Below, one piece after another: positions 17,128 to 25,057 of a DNA stretch of 64,000 nt. Source of the stretch: Pseudoduganella danionis. Its GTDB lineage: Bacteria; Pseudomonadota; Gammaproteobacteria; Burkholderiales; Burkholderiaceae_D. Within the stretch, counting starts at the first letter, position 1. Each line of letters opens with the position of its first letter. The notes under the pieces were generated by a model that saw only the letters and a list, made by a program, of their open reading frames with translations, was not told where the DNA came from and made no database searches. The DNA is taken from positions 248,001 to 312,000 of the forward strand of contig NZ_WNKW01000001.1 in assembly GCF_009720775.1 (NCBI RefSeq), in the 5' to 3' direction. A program made the position numbers and the translations under genes.

Positions 17128-18123
17128 ATGAATATCGTGCCCATGCGCGACGCTGCCGCGCCCAAGTTCCAGCCGTATATCCGCCAGACCATCAGCCGTG
17201 CGCGCCAGTGGGAATGGCTGGCGCCCGATCTGCAGGAAGCCGTGCGCGTGGTATCGCATGTGCTGCCGTTCCGCACCAATGCCTATGTGATGGACCAGCT
17301 GATCGACTGGAACAACGTGCCCAACGATCCCATCTTCCGCATGACCTTCCCCCATCGCGACATGCTGGCGCCGGACGATTATGCGCAGTTGCGCGAACTG
17401 GTGCTGGGGCAAGGTCAAGGACAGGCCCCGTCGGCGGCGCTGGCCGCGCTGGTGCAGCGCATCCGCCTGCGCATGAATCCCCATCCGGCCGGGCAGATGA
17501 CGCACAATGTGCCGCGCGTGAACGATGCGCCGCTCAAGGGCATGCAGCACAAGTACAAGGAAACCGTGCTGTTCTTCCCCAGCGCTGGCCAGACCTGCCA
17601 TGCGTATTGCACCTTCTGCTTCCGCTGGCCCCAGTTCGTCGGCATGGACGACATGAAATTCGATGCAGCCGAATCGCAGCAACTGGTGCACTATCTGCGC
17701 CTGCATCCGGAAGTGACGGATGTGCTGATCACCGGCGGCGATCCGCTGATCATGAATACCCGCGCACTGGCTGCCGTGATCGAGCCGCTGCTGGTGCCGG
17801 AGCTGGCGCACATCCAGAACATCCGCATCGGTACCAAGTCGGTGGCCTACTGGCCGCAGCGCTTCGTCACCGACCGCGATGCCGATGATCTGCTGCGCCT
17901 GTTCGAAAAAGTGGTGGCCAGCGGACGCAATCTGGCCGTGATGGGCCACTACAGCCATGCAGTCGAGCTGCGCCCCGAGATCGCCCAGCAGGCTGTCAAG
18001 CGCATTGTCGGCACGGGCGCCACCTTGCGCATGCAGGGGCCGCTGATCCGCCACATCAACGAAGACCCGCGTAGCTGGGCCGAATTGTGGCAGACCGGCG
18101 TGCGGCTGGGCGCGATTCCCTAA
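17128..18123 (+). CDS. KamA-family radical SAM aminomutase, N-terminal part (in-frame stop)
   Basis: 331 residues before TAA. It covers the N-terminal helices and radical SAM barrel of the lysine 2,3-aminomutase (KamA/YodO) family. The iron-sulfur motif CHAYCTFC has Cys at 157, 161 and 164, and TDVLITGGDPLIM and MQGPLIRHIN are family signatures. The ORF stops after RLGAIP, exactly where homologues usually continue as IPYYMFVERDTG. The next ORF resumes in the same frame with YMFVERDTG. The gene therefore looks like one gene, 17128-18600, split by TAA at 18121-18123 where a Tyr codon is expected. It is a pseudogene, a sequencing error, or a genuine split or recoded gene. The ATG at 17128 is preceded by GAGAGGAAG. 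Confidence 0.85.
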   Translation: MNIVPMRDAAAPKFQPYIRQTISRARQWEWLAPDLQEAVRVVSHVLPFRTNAYVMDQLIDWNNVPNDPIFRMTFPHRDMLAPDDYAQLRELVLGQGQGQAPSAALAALVQRIRLRMNPHPAGQMTHNVPRVNDAPLKGMQHKYKETVLFFPSAGQTCHAYCTFCFRWPQFVGMDDMKFDAAESQQLVHYLRLHPEVTDVLITGGDPLIMNTRALAAVIEPLLVPELAHIQNIRIGTKSVAYWPQRFVTDRDADDLLRLFEKVVASGRNLAVMGHYSHAVELRPEIAQQAVKRIVGTGATLRMQGPLIRHINEDPRSWAELWQTGVRLGAIP

Positions 18124-18126
18124 TAT

Positions 18127-18600
18127 ATGTTCGTCGAACGCGACACGGGGCCGCGCGAATACTTCCAGCTGCCGCTGGCCAGAGCGCACGAGATTTTTCA
18201 GGCGGCCTACCAGATGGTGTCCGGCCTGTCGCGCACGGTGCGGGGGCCATCCATGAGTGCCTTCCCCGGCAAGGTGGTGATAGACGGCGTGGCCCATATC
18301 GGCGGTGAAAAAGTGTTCGCCCTGCAGTTCCTGCAGGCGCGTAATCCCGACTGGGTGCGCAAGCCGTTTTATGCCCGCTACGATGCCAAAGCGACCTGGA
18401 TGGATGAGCTGCAACCGGCCTTCGGCAAAGAGAAGTTTTTCTTCGAAGAGCAGGGCGGCAGCCGCAGCGAGCCCGCGCCCGACTACACGCCGCGCAAAGT
18501 GATACCGCTGCGCCGCGCTGCTGGCGCCAGTTGCAGCGGCGCCGGCTCCGGCTCTGGCTGTGCCTCCGGCTCCGGCGCTGACCTGCCGCATTCGGCCTAG
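18127..18600 (+). CDS. KamA-family aminomutase, C-terminal part with probable PLP lysine
   Basis: 157 residues, in the same frame as the preceding ORF and separated from it by TAA TAT. It contains YFQLPLARAHEIFQAAYQ and GLSRTVRGPSMSAFPGKVV. In this family the PGK lysine is the probable PLP-binding residue (residue 382 of the joined protein). The end of the domain has FLQARNPDWVRKPF. The last 30 residues are an unusual Gly/Ser/Ala/Cys-rich tail. Without the upstream barrel this piece cannot be a complete enzyme. ATG 18127 lacks an independent ribosome binding site, so expression would rely on reinitiation or readthrough. The downstream MFS gene follows after 8 bp. Confidence 0.8.
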   Translation: MFVERDTGPREYFQLPLARAHEIFQAAYQMVSGLSRTVRGPSMSAFPGKVVIDGVAHIGGEKVFALQFLQARNPDWVRKPFYARYDAKATWMDELQPAFGKEKFFFEEQGGSRSEPAPDYTPRKVIPLRRAAGASCSGAGSGSGCASGSGADLPHSA

Positions 18601-18608
18601 GTGTCATC

Positions 18609-19853
18609 ATGTCCGACCGCCACCTGTACGGCATGGTGTTTCTGCCTTTTGCTTTCGGCCACTTCCTGCAATGCCTGCTGCGCAATGTGAATGCCACGCT
18701 GGCGCCGCAGCTGATGGCGGCACTGGCACTGACACCGGGCCAGCTCGGCCTGCTCACCAGCGTCTACTTTTTCAGCTTCGCACTGGTGCAGCTACCGGTC
18801 GGCATGGCGCTCGACCGCTGGGGACCGGCGCGGGTGCAATGGCCCATGCTGCTGCTGGCAGTGCTGGCGGCACTGGGCTTTGCCGGTGGCCAGCAATTCA
18901 GCCAGCTACTGGCAGCGCGCGCGCTGCTGGGCTTCGGGCTGGGTGGCTGTTTCATGGCGGCGCTGAAAGCCTTTTCGCTGTGGGGGGAGCCGGCGCGGCT
19001 GCCTAGCCTGCAGGGCTATCTGGTGGCGGTGGGTGGCCTCGGTGCTGCCTCGGCCACGCTGCCCGTGCGCTGGCTGCTGCACTACGCAGGCTGGCGCGGC
19101 GTGTTCATCGGGCTGGCCCTGCTGGTACTGGCGGGGGCGCTGCTGTTGCGCTGGCGCGCGCCGCGCGCGGCTATCGATGAAGGCGCACCGGCCAGCAGTG
19201 CGGCGCTGCGGCTGGTGCTGCAAGATGCCAGCTTCCGGCAGGTGCTGCGTTTGCTGCTGGTGCCGCACATGGTGTATTTCGGTGTGCAGGGGCTGTGGCT
19301 GGGGCGCTGGCTCAGCGATGCCGGACATTATCCGGAAGTGCAGGTCGGCTATCTGCTGTACCTGAGTATGGCGGCCATCATCTTCGGTGCAATCGTCATG
19401 GGCCGGCTGACGCAGTGGGCAGCGCGGCGCGGCATAGCCATGCTGCACATCGCCGCCTGCGGAGTGGCGTTGTTCCTGCTGGTGCAGCTAGCCATGCTGT
19501 GCCGCTGGCCGCCCGCCTTTCCCGTGCTGGCAGTGCTGTTCACGCTGACAGGAACAGCCACCGGCATGGACTACACCATCCTCGCGCAGAATATGCCGGC
19601 CAGCCTGAGCGCCCGCGCTGTGACGTTACTGAATCTGCTGATTTTCATGGGGGCGTTTGCCGTGCAGGCGGGCTTCGGGCTGGTGGTGGCGCTGTGGCCG
19701 TCCGCTGGCCAGCAGTCGCCAGTGCAAGCCTATCAGGCCGCCTACGGGCTGCTGATCATGCTGCAACTGCCGGGCCTATTGCGTTACCTGTGGCCTCAGC
19801 TATCCGGTAGAATGGGGCCACGTCCGGCCACTAGCCTCAGCACACCACGATGA
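18609..19853 (+). CDS. MFS transporter
   Basis: 414 residues with about 12 hydrophobic segments. The cytoplasmic loop between helices 2 and 3 carries GMALDRWGPARVQ, the major facilitator signature (G-x-x-x-D-R-x-G). Helix 4 includes RALLGFGLGGCFMAALKA. It could import or export a small organic molecule, but the substrate is unknown. It lies 8 bp after the KamA-like gene and overlaps the following oxygenase gene by 4 bp (ATGA), so the three are probably one transcription unit. That hints that the transported molecule is a substrate or product of those enzymes. Confidence 0.85.
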   Translation: MSDRHLYGMVFLPFAFGHFLQCLLRNVNATLAPQLMAALALTPGQLGLLTSVYFFSFALVQLPVGMALDRWGPARVQWPMLLLAVLAALGFAGGQQFSQLLAARALLGFGLGGCFMAALKAFSLWGEPARLPSLQGYLVAVGGLGAASATLPVRWLLHYAGWRGVFIGLALLVLAGALLLRWRAPRAAIDEGAPASSAALRLVLQDASFRQVLRLLLVPHMVYFGVQGLWLGRWLSDAGHYPEVQVGYLLYLSMAAIIFGAIVMGRLTQWAARRGIAMLHIAACGVALFLLVQLAMLCRWPPAFPVLAVLFTLTGTATGMDYTILAQNMPASLSARAVTLLNLLIFMGAFAVQAGFGLVVALWPSAGQQSPVQAYQAAYGLLIMLQLPGLLRYLWPQLSGRMGPRPATSLSTPR

Positions 19854-20728
19854 CGACATCTACCAGCGTGTTCAATGCCTTACCCGCCGAATGGCGCAAC
19901 TGGATCATGGAAAATCTGGCACGCGGCTGCCGGCCGCTGGAAATGGCCAACAGCATGGCGGGGTCGGGACAGCACAGCATGGCCGTCGCCATGGCCGCCA
20001 TTGACGCCGCCATCGCCTTGCGCGCGGGCGGCCACGAGGATGCGCCAGTGCAGAGCGCCTTCACGGCACCGCAGCAGATGCCGTATATCGATTTGAGCAG
20101 CAACCGTATCAGCACGCCGGACCGCGAGGTCGATGTGCTGTTCGTGCTGCAGCAGCCGCAGGTGATCTTGCTGGGGAATGTGCTCAGCAGCGAAGAGTGC
20201 GACGCCATCGTGGCCCATTGCGGCAATCGCTATACCCGTTCCACCGTCACCGCAGAAAATGATGGCGCCAGCGTGGTGCATGAAGGCCGCACCAGTGAAA
20301 TGGCGTTCATCCGGCGCGGCGAAGCGGAAGTGGCCGAGCGCATCGAGCGGCGGCTGGCCGCGCTGGCCCACTGGCCGGTGGAAAACGGCGAGCCTTTCCA
20401 GTTGCAGAAATATGGCGTGACGCAGGAGTACCGCCCCCATTACGACTGGCTGGATCCGGACAGCGGTGGCCATCGCAGCCATCTGGCCATGGGCGGCCAG
20501 CGGCTGGCCACTTTCGTGCTGTATCTGAGCGATGTGGAGCAGGGCGGCGGCACGGCTTTCCCCGGGCTGGGGCTGGAAATCTATCCGCGCAAGGGTAATG
20601 CCGTGTGGTTCCTCAACACCGATGCCAACCACCAGCCGGACCGCCAGACCCTGCATGCGGGCGCGCCCGTGGTGCGCGGCACCAAGATCATCGCCAACAA
20701 ATGGCTGAGGCAGGGGCGCTACGGTTAG
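19850..20728 (+). CDS. 2-oxoglutarate/Fe(II) oxygenase, prolyl 4-hydroxylase-like
   Basis: 292 residues. The C-terminal half (about 120-290) is a P4Hc-type double-stranded beta-helix. The iron ligands are His197 and Asp199 (in RPHYDWLDP) and His269 (in TLHAG). Lys279 (in RGTKIIANKW) would bind the 2-oxoglutarate carboxylate. TFVLYLSDVEQGGGTAFP is the usual core strand. The N-terminal 100 residues are helical and may be a peptide-substrate-like domain. The start overlaps the MFS stop by 4 bp. The substrate could be a protein, a peptide or a free amino acid; the operon context with an aminomutase favours a small molecule, as inference only. Confidence 0.85.
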   Translation: MTTSTSVFNALPAEWRNWIMENLARGCRPLEMANSMAGSGQHSMAVAMAAIDAAIALRAGGHEDAPVQSAFTAPQQMPYIDLSSNRISTPDREVDVLFVLQQPQVILLGNVLSSEECDAIVAHCGNRYTRSTVTAENDGASVVHEGRTSEMAFIRRGEAEVAERIERRLAALAHWPVENGEPFQLQKYGVTQEYRPHYDWLDPDSGGHRSHLAMGGQRLATFVLYLSDVEQGGGTAFPGLGLEIYPRKGNAVWFLNTDANHQPDRQTLHAGAPVVRGTKIIANKWLRQGRYG

Positions 20729-20766
20729 AATGGCGGTCTACACCACCCTGCTAACCTAGGATAGAT

Positions 20767-21618
20767 ATGAGACTCGTGCGCTATGGCCGTCCCGGCAAAG
20801 AAAAACCCGGCCTGATTGATGATGAAGGCAAGCTGCGTGACCTGTCCGGCGTGATCAGCGATATCGACGCGGCACAGCTGGCACCGAAAGCCCTGCGCAA
20901 ACTGGAAAAAATCCCGCAAGCCTCGCTGCCGCTGGTACGCGGCAATCCCCGTTTCGGCGTGCCGCTGGCGCGCGTGGGCAAGTTTATCGGCATAGGCCTG
21001 AACTACTCCGACCATGCAGCAGAAGCGGGCATGCCGATACCAAAAGAACCCATCGTGTTCATGAAGGCCATCAGCTGCCTGAATGGTCCCGATGATCCTG
21101 TCATGCTGCCGCAAGGCTCGAAGAAAACCGACTGGGAAGTGGAACTTGGCGTGGTAATCGGCAGCCGTGCCCAGTATGTGAGCGAACAGGATGCACTCAA
21201 ATACGTGGCCGGCTACACCGTGGTCAACGATCTGTCGGAGCGCTCGTTCCAGCTCGAACGCGGCCCGCAGTGGGACAAGGGCAAGGGTTGCGATACCTTC
21301 GGCCCGGTCGGCCCATGGCTGGTGACGCCGGAAGATATTTACGACCCGCAGCAGTTGGACCTGTATCTGGAACTGAACGGCAAGCGCATGCAGACGGGCA
21401 GCACGGAAACCATGATCTTCACGGTGGCGCAGATCGTCAGCTACCTGTCCAAGTTCATGACGCTGGAACCGGGCGACATCATCGCTACCGACACCCCGCC
21501 CGGCGTGGGCCAGGGCCGCAAGCCGCAGCGCTTCCTCAAGAAGGGCGATAAGCTGCGCCTCGGTATCGCCGGTCTGGGCGAACAGCAGCAGGAAGTCATC
21601 GCCTGGCAGCCACGCTAG
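20767..21618 (+). CDS. Fumarylacetoacetate hydrolase family protein
   Basis: 283 residues. A short N-terminal domain (MRLVRYGRPG...) is followed by the FAH fold beginning at KFIGIGLNYSDHAAEAG. The metal-binding acids are in DWEVELGVVIG and DLSERSFQLE, and the C-terminal signature is PGDIIATDTPPGVG. This subgroup includes 2-keto-4-pentenoate hydratases, acylpyruvate hydrolases and ureidoglycolate lyase-like enzymes. The exact reaction cannot be told. It is 38 bp downstream of the oxygenase gene on the same strand, possibly in the same unit, and converges with the aminotransferase gene (4-bp stop overlap). Confidence 0.88.
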   Translation: MRLVRYGRPGKEKPGLIDDEGKLRDLSGVISDIDAAQLAPKALRKLEKIPQASLPLVRGNPRFGVPLARVGKFIGIGLNYSDHAAEAGMPIPKEPIVFMKAISCLNGPDDPVMLPQGSKKTDWEVELGVVIGSRAQYVSEQDALKYVAGYTVVNDLSERSFQLERGPQWDKGKGCDTFGPVGPWLVTPEDIYDPQQLDLYLELNGKRMQTGSTETMIFTVAQIVSYLSKFMTLEPGDIIATDTPPGVGQGRKPQRFLKKGDKLRLGIAGLGEQQQEVIAWQPR

Positions 21619-22958
21619 GCGCGCAGCTTTTCCGCCCGCGTTAGCGCGGCTTTGAGGGCGTCGCCCAGCCTTTCGGTGATATCGGCCAGTTCGCTATCAG
21701 TGACAATGAAGGGCGGCGCCAGCAGGATGTGGTCGCCGCGCTGGCCATCGATGGTGCCACCCATAGGGTAGACCAGCAGGCCGCAAGCCATGGCGGCGTC
21801 CTTCACCAGCGCATGCAGCGCCAGCGCCGGATCGAATGGCGTTTTGCTGCTGCGTTCCTGCACCAGCTCCAGCGCCATCAGCAAACCACGGCCACGGATA
21901 TCGCCCACATGAGGATGGTCGCCAAACGCCTGGCGCAGCAATCGGCGCAAGGTGGCGCCACGGGTGGCCACGGCGCCCAGCAGATTGTCGCGCTGTATCA
22001 CCTTCTGCACGGCCAGCGCAGCGGCCGCCGCGACAGGGTGGCCCATATAGGTATGGCCATGCTGGAAGGCGCCGCTGCCATCGCGCAGGCGCTGGGCGAT
22101 GTGAGCCCGTGCCAGCACAGCGCCTATGGGCTGGTAGCCGGCGCCCAGTCCTTTGCCCAGCACCACCAGATCGGGCAGCACGCCTTCCTGCTCGAACGCG
22201 TACAGCGTGCCCGTACGGCCCATGCCGCACATCACTTCATCAAGTATCAGCAAAATGCCGTACTGGTCGCACAGCTTGCGCACGCCACGGAAGTAGCCGA
22301 AGGTAGGCGGCACGGCGCCTGCCGTCGCGCCTACCATGGTTTCGGCCACAAAGCCGATGATGCTGTGCGGGCCATGGGCGAGTATGCACTGTTCCAGTTC
22401 GGCCAGCAGCGCGGCCGTGTAATCGGAACTGGTCTGGCCTTCACGCCGCTCGCGGTATTCGAAGCAGGGCGCCACTCTGGGCACGTCCATCAGCAGCGGC
22501 TCGAACGGACGACGGCGCCATGCATTGCCGCCTATCGCCAGTGCACCGAGCGTATTGCCGTGGTAGCTCTGGCGCCGCGCAATCAGCAGGCTGCGTGCCG
22601 GCTGGCCCGCTTCCACATAATACTGGCGCCCCAGCTTGAGCGCCGCTTCCATCGCTTCCGAACCGCCCGAAACCAGATAGACATGATCGAGGTCGCCCGG
22701 CGCATCGCCGGTCAGCCGCTGCGCCAGTTCTTCCGCCGCCTTGCAGGTGAAGAAGGAGGTATGGGCGTAAGCCAGCTGGTCCATCTGCGCGTGCATGGCG
22801 GCCAGCACTTCAGGGTGGCCGTGCCCCAGCGAGGAGACGGCCGCACCACCGCTGGCATCGAGATAGCTGCGGCCCTGCTGGTCGCGCAGCGTAATGCCGC
22901 TGGCACTGACCGCCACAGGCGGCGTACGGCGCAGATTCCGGTGTAGCAGATGGCTCAT
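21615..22958 (-). CDS. Class III aminotransferase
   Basis: 447 residues of the fold-type I, class III PLP aminotransferase family. Features are the N-terminal GSEAMEAALKLGRQYYVEAG segment, ARRQSYHGNTLGALAIGG, the ILLILDEVMCGMGRTG aspartate motif, and the PLP lysine in VVLGKGLGAGYQPIGAVLA. Family members use omega-amino acids or diamines (putrescine, beta-alanine, GABA) as amino donors. The start at 22958 was chosen because SHLLHRNLRR begins there and an earlier in-frame extension has no family-like sequence; the ribosome binding site is weak (GAGAGC). Its position beside the KamA/MFS/oxygenase block may be coincidental. Confidence 0.88.
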   Translation of the reverse strand: MSHLLHRNLRRTPPVAVSASGITLRDQQGRSYLDASGGAAVSSLGHGHPEVLAAMHAQMDQLAYAHTSFFTCKAAEELAQRLTGDAPGDLDHVYLVSGGSEAMEAALKLGRQYYVEAGQPARSLLIARRQSYHGNTLGALAIGGNAWRRRPFEPLLMDVPRVAPCFEYRERREGQTSSDYTAALLAELEQCILAHGPHSIIGFVAETMVGATAGAVPPTFGYFRGVRKLCDQYGILLILDEVMCGMGRTGTLYAFEQEGVLPDLVVLGKGLGAGYQPIGAVLARAHIAQRLRDGSGAFQHGHTYMGHPVAAAAALAVQKVIQRDNLLGAVATRGATLRRLLRQAFGDHPHVGDIRGRGLLMALELVQERSSKTPFDPALALHALVKDAAMACGLLVYPMGGTIDGQRGDHILLAPPFIVTDSELADITERLGDALKAALTRAEKLRA

Positions 22959-23044
22959 GGCGTGCTCTCGTGATGACGGAAGTCCGACAATAAACCAGCT
23001 GCACTTGTGTTCTGTTGATCTATGCCGCACCATGCTCAAAAAGC

Positions 23045-23160
23045 GGGGTCAGGTCGGGCAAAGTGTCGGGGTCAGGTCGGGCATCGGGGCACAGTTGAAC
23101 TCCTGCATCGTTTGCCCCTTTGCCCGACCTGACACTTGCACTTTGCCCGACCTGACCCCA
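23045..23160. repeat. REP-like inverted repeat with internal GGGGTCAGGTCGGGCA copies
   Basis: The left arm (23045-23083) holds two copies of GGGGTCAGGTCGGGCA separated by AAGTGTC. The right arm (23121-23160) is its imperfect inverted counterpart (TGCCCGACCTGACACTTGCA, then TTTGCCCGACCTGACCCC). The arms enclose about 37 bp. GGGGTCAGGTC-type palindromic elements are typical of REP sequences mobilised by RAYT (Y1) transposases in proteobacteria. No transposase is in the window. The element lies directly before the ribosome binding site of the CMD-family gene at 23180. Confidence 0.7.
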
Positions 23161-23179
23161 TTCTTAAATAGGAGGTGGG

Positions 23180-23731
23180 ATGGAAGATCGCTTGGGAGTG
23201 CTGCCGTTTGCGGCGATGAGCGCGGCGCAGCAGGTGGCTGCGCAGGCGGTAATCGATGGGCCGCGCGGTGCGCTGTATGGGCCCTTCGTGCCGCTGATCC
23301 GTAGTCCCGAACTGATGACGGCAGCCCAGCGCATGGGCGAATACCTGCGCTACCGCAGCGCCATCGGCACCCGCCTGACGGAACTGGCCATACTGGTGAC
23401 GGCGCGCCACTGGAGCCAGCCGGTGGAATGGGCCATCCATGAACCGATCGCGCGCGAGTACGGCATCAGCGACGCCATGATAACGGCGATAGCAGCGCGT
23501 GAGCGGCCGCCCGCCATGGCGCCGGATGAAGCGCTGGTGTATGAGTTTTGCATCCAGCTACACCAGCAGCAGCGCGTCGACGACGCGACCTACGCGGCAG
23601 CGCTGGCGGCGTTCGGCGAACACGGGGTGGTGGATCTGATGGGGATTAACGGTTACTACACGTTTCTGGCGATGGTGATGAATGCGGCGCAGACCACCGT
23701 ACCGCCATCGTCGGCGACACCCCTGCCGTGA
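23180..23731 (+). CDS. Carboxymuconolactone decarboxylase (CMD) family protein
   Basis: 183 residues, all-helical. Signatures are RLTELAILVTARHWSQPVEW, which in family members contains the active-site Glu and His residues, and the preceding G-x-x-LRYRSAIG-type helix. CMD-fold proteins include gamma-carboxymuconolactone decarboxylases and AhpD-like peroxidases. The C-x-x-C pair of AhpD is absent here, so a lactone decarboxylase-like or unknown function is more likely. ATG 23180 has a strong ribosome binding site (TAGGAGGTGGG), and the REP-like element lies just upstream, which may affect its expression. Confidence 0.8.
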   Translation: MEDRLGVLPFAAMSAAQQVAAQAVIDGPRGALYGPFVPLIRSPELMTAAQRMGEYLRYRSAIGTRLTELAILVTARHWSQPVEWAIHEPIAREYGISDAMITAIAARERPPAMAPDEALVYEFCIQLHQQQRVDDATYAAALAAFGEHGVVDLMGINGYYTFLAMVMNAAQTTVPPSSATPLP

Positions 23732-23756
23732 GCAGGGGTAGCCGGAGCTGACTGGC

Positions 23757-24428
23757 TTAGCCGAGCAGCACGCGCTTGAGCCACGCGCTGATGTGCACTA
23801 CTTCTTCCTGACACAGCGAGTGCTGCATATAGTAGTCGTGCCATTCGACGTTGTAGCCGAGCTGCTTGAGCAGATCGCGCGACTGGGTGGCGCGAGCGAT
23901 CGGGATCACCGGGTCCATCTGGCCGTGCACCATGAAGATAGGTGTGGCCAGGCTTTGCGGCGTATGTTCGGCCGCTGCCTTGGCGGCTATCGGCACATAG
24001 CCGGACAGGCACATCATGCCGGCCAGTTTCTCCGGCTGGCGCATGCCCGTCTGCAGCGTCATGGCGCAGCCTTGCGAGAAGCCGGCCAGAATGATGCGGT
24101 CAGCCGGAATGCCGCGCGCTTTTTCACGCGCGATCAGTGCTTCCACCTTGGCTTGCGAAGCGCGCAGACCGGCTTCGTCTTCCTGCCGGCCCAGATCCGT
24201 GTTGACGATGTCATACCATGCGCGCATGACGTAGCCACCGTTGATGGTGACCGGCATGGTGTCGGCATTGGGGAAAATGAAGCGGATGGCGGGCAGGCCG
24301 CTCAGATCGAGCTCGTGCAGCATGGGCACGAAGTCGTTGGCGTCCGCACCCAGGCCGTGCATCCAGATGATGGACACAGTCGGGTTGGCGCCGGTTTCTT
24401 TTTCGATGGTTTGCAGCAGTTGGCTCAT
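23757..24428 (-). CDS. Carboxylesterase/phospholipase family alpha/beta hydrolase
   Basis: 223 residues of the phospholipase/carboxylesterase (EstB, acyl-protein thioesterase-like) family. It has WMHGLGADANDFVPML after the first strand, FPNADTMPVTINGG, the nucleophile elbow GFSQGCAM, Asp in VHGQMDPVIP and a C-terminal His in DYYMQHSLCQEE. The family hydrolyses short esters or thioesters in the cytosol. The start at 24428 (MSQLLQTIEKET) was chosen since the longer frame reads into the upstream mog gene. It lies 8 bp after the mog stop codon and is probably co-transcribed with yjgA and mog. Confidence 0.9.
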   Translation of the reverse strand: MSQLLQTIEKETGANPTVSIIWMHGLGADANDFVPMLHELDLSGLPAIRFIFPNADTMPVTINGGYVMRAWYDIVNTDLGRQEDEAGLRASQAKVEALIAREKARGIPADRIILAGFSQGCAMTLQTGMRQPEKLAGMMCLSGYVPIAAKAAAEHTPQSLATPIFMVHGQMDPVIPIARATQSRDLLKQLGYNVEWHDYYMQHSLCQEEVVHISAWLKRVLLG

Positions 24429-24436
24429 GGAGTTCC

Positions 24437-25057
24437 TTATTTTGCGGGCGCACGCAGGGCCGACTTGGGACGGAAGGCTTTGCACTGGGCCGGATCGGTT
24501 TCCATATACGGGCCGCCGATCAGATCGATGCAATACGGGATGGCGGCAAAGATGCCGCCCACCAGCGTGGCGCCCTCGGCATCCTTCAGGCCGCCCAGCG
24601 TTTCGGCGATGGCCTTGGGCTGGCCCGGCAGGTTCAGTATCAGGGCTGCGTGGTCGGCCGTTTCGCGGATCACGGCGGTCTGGCGCGACAGGATGGCGGT
24701 CGGTACGAAGTGCAAACTGATCTGGCGCATCTGTTCGCCGAAGCCCGGCATTTCCTTGGTGCCCACGGCCAGCGTGGCTTCCGGTGTCACATCGCGCCGC
24801 GCGGGGCCGGTGCCGCCCGTGGTCAGCACCAGATGGCAGCGCTGCTGGTCCACCAGCTCTTTCAGGGTCGCTTCGATCTGCGGCCCTTCGTCGGCGATCA
24901 AACGGGTCTCGACGCGGAACGGCGTGGTCAGCGTGCGTGCCAGCCAGTCTTGCAGGGCAGGGATGCCCTGATCCTGATACACGCCACCACTGGCACGGTC
25001 GGAAACCGACACCAGTCCGATCAGCAGGGTGGCGTCGTTGTTCAGATTACTCGTCAT
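24437..25057 (-). CDS. mog: Molybdopterin adenylyltransferase
   Basis: 206 residues of the MoaB/Mog family, which activates molybdopterin with ATP before molybdenum insertion. Motifs are GLVSVSDRASGGVYQDQGIP near the N-terminus, the glycine-rich LTTGGTGPARRDVTPEAT, and LPGQPKAIAETLGG near the C-terminus. The start at ATG 25057 lies 11 bp inside the end of yjgA, consistent with translational coupling. A longer frame to 25090 exists but would extend further into yjgA. Length and motifs fit Mog rather than MoaB. Confidence 0.88.
   Translation of the reverse strand: MTSNLNNDATLLIGLVSVSDRASGGVYQDQGIPALQDWLARTLTTPFRVETRLIADEGPQIEATLKELVDQQRCHLVLTTGGTGPARRDVTPEATLAVGTKEMPGFGEQMRQISLHFVPTAILSRQTAVIRETADHAALILNLPGQPKAIAETLGGLKDAEGATLVGGIFAAIPYCIDLIGGPYMETDPAQCKAFRPKSALRAPAK

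Noticed and set aside
23045..23160. Reading the inverted repeat as the ends of an insertion sequence
   Set aside because: The arms enclose only about 37 bp, no transposase ORF is present, and no target-site duplication was found.
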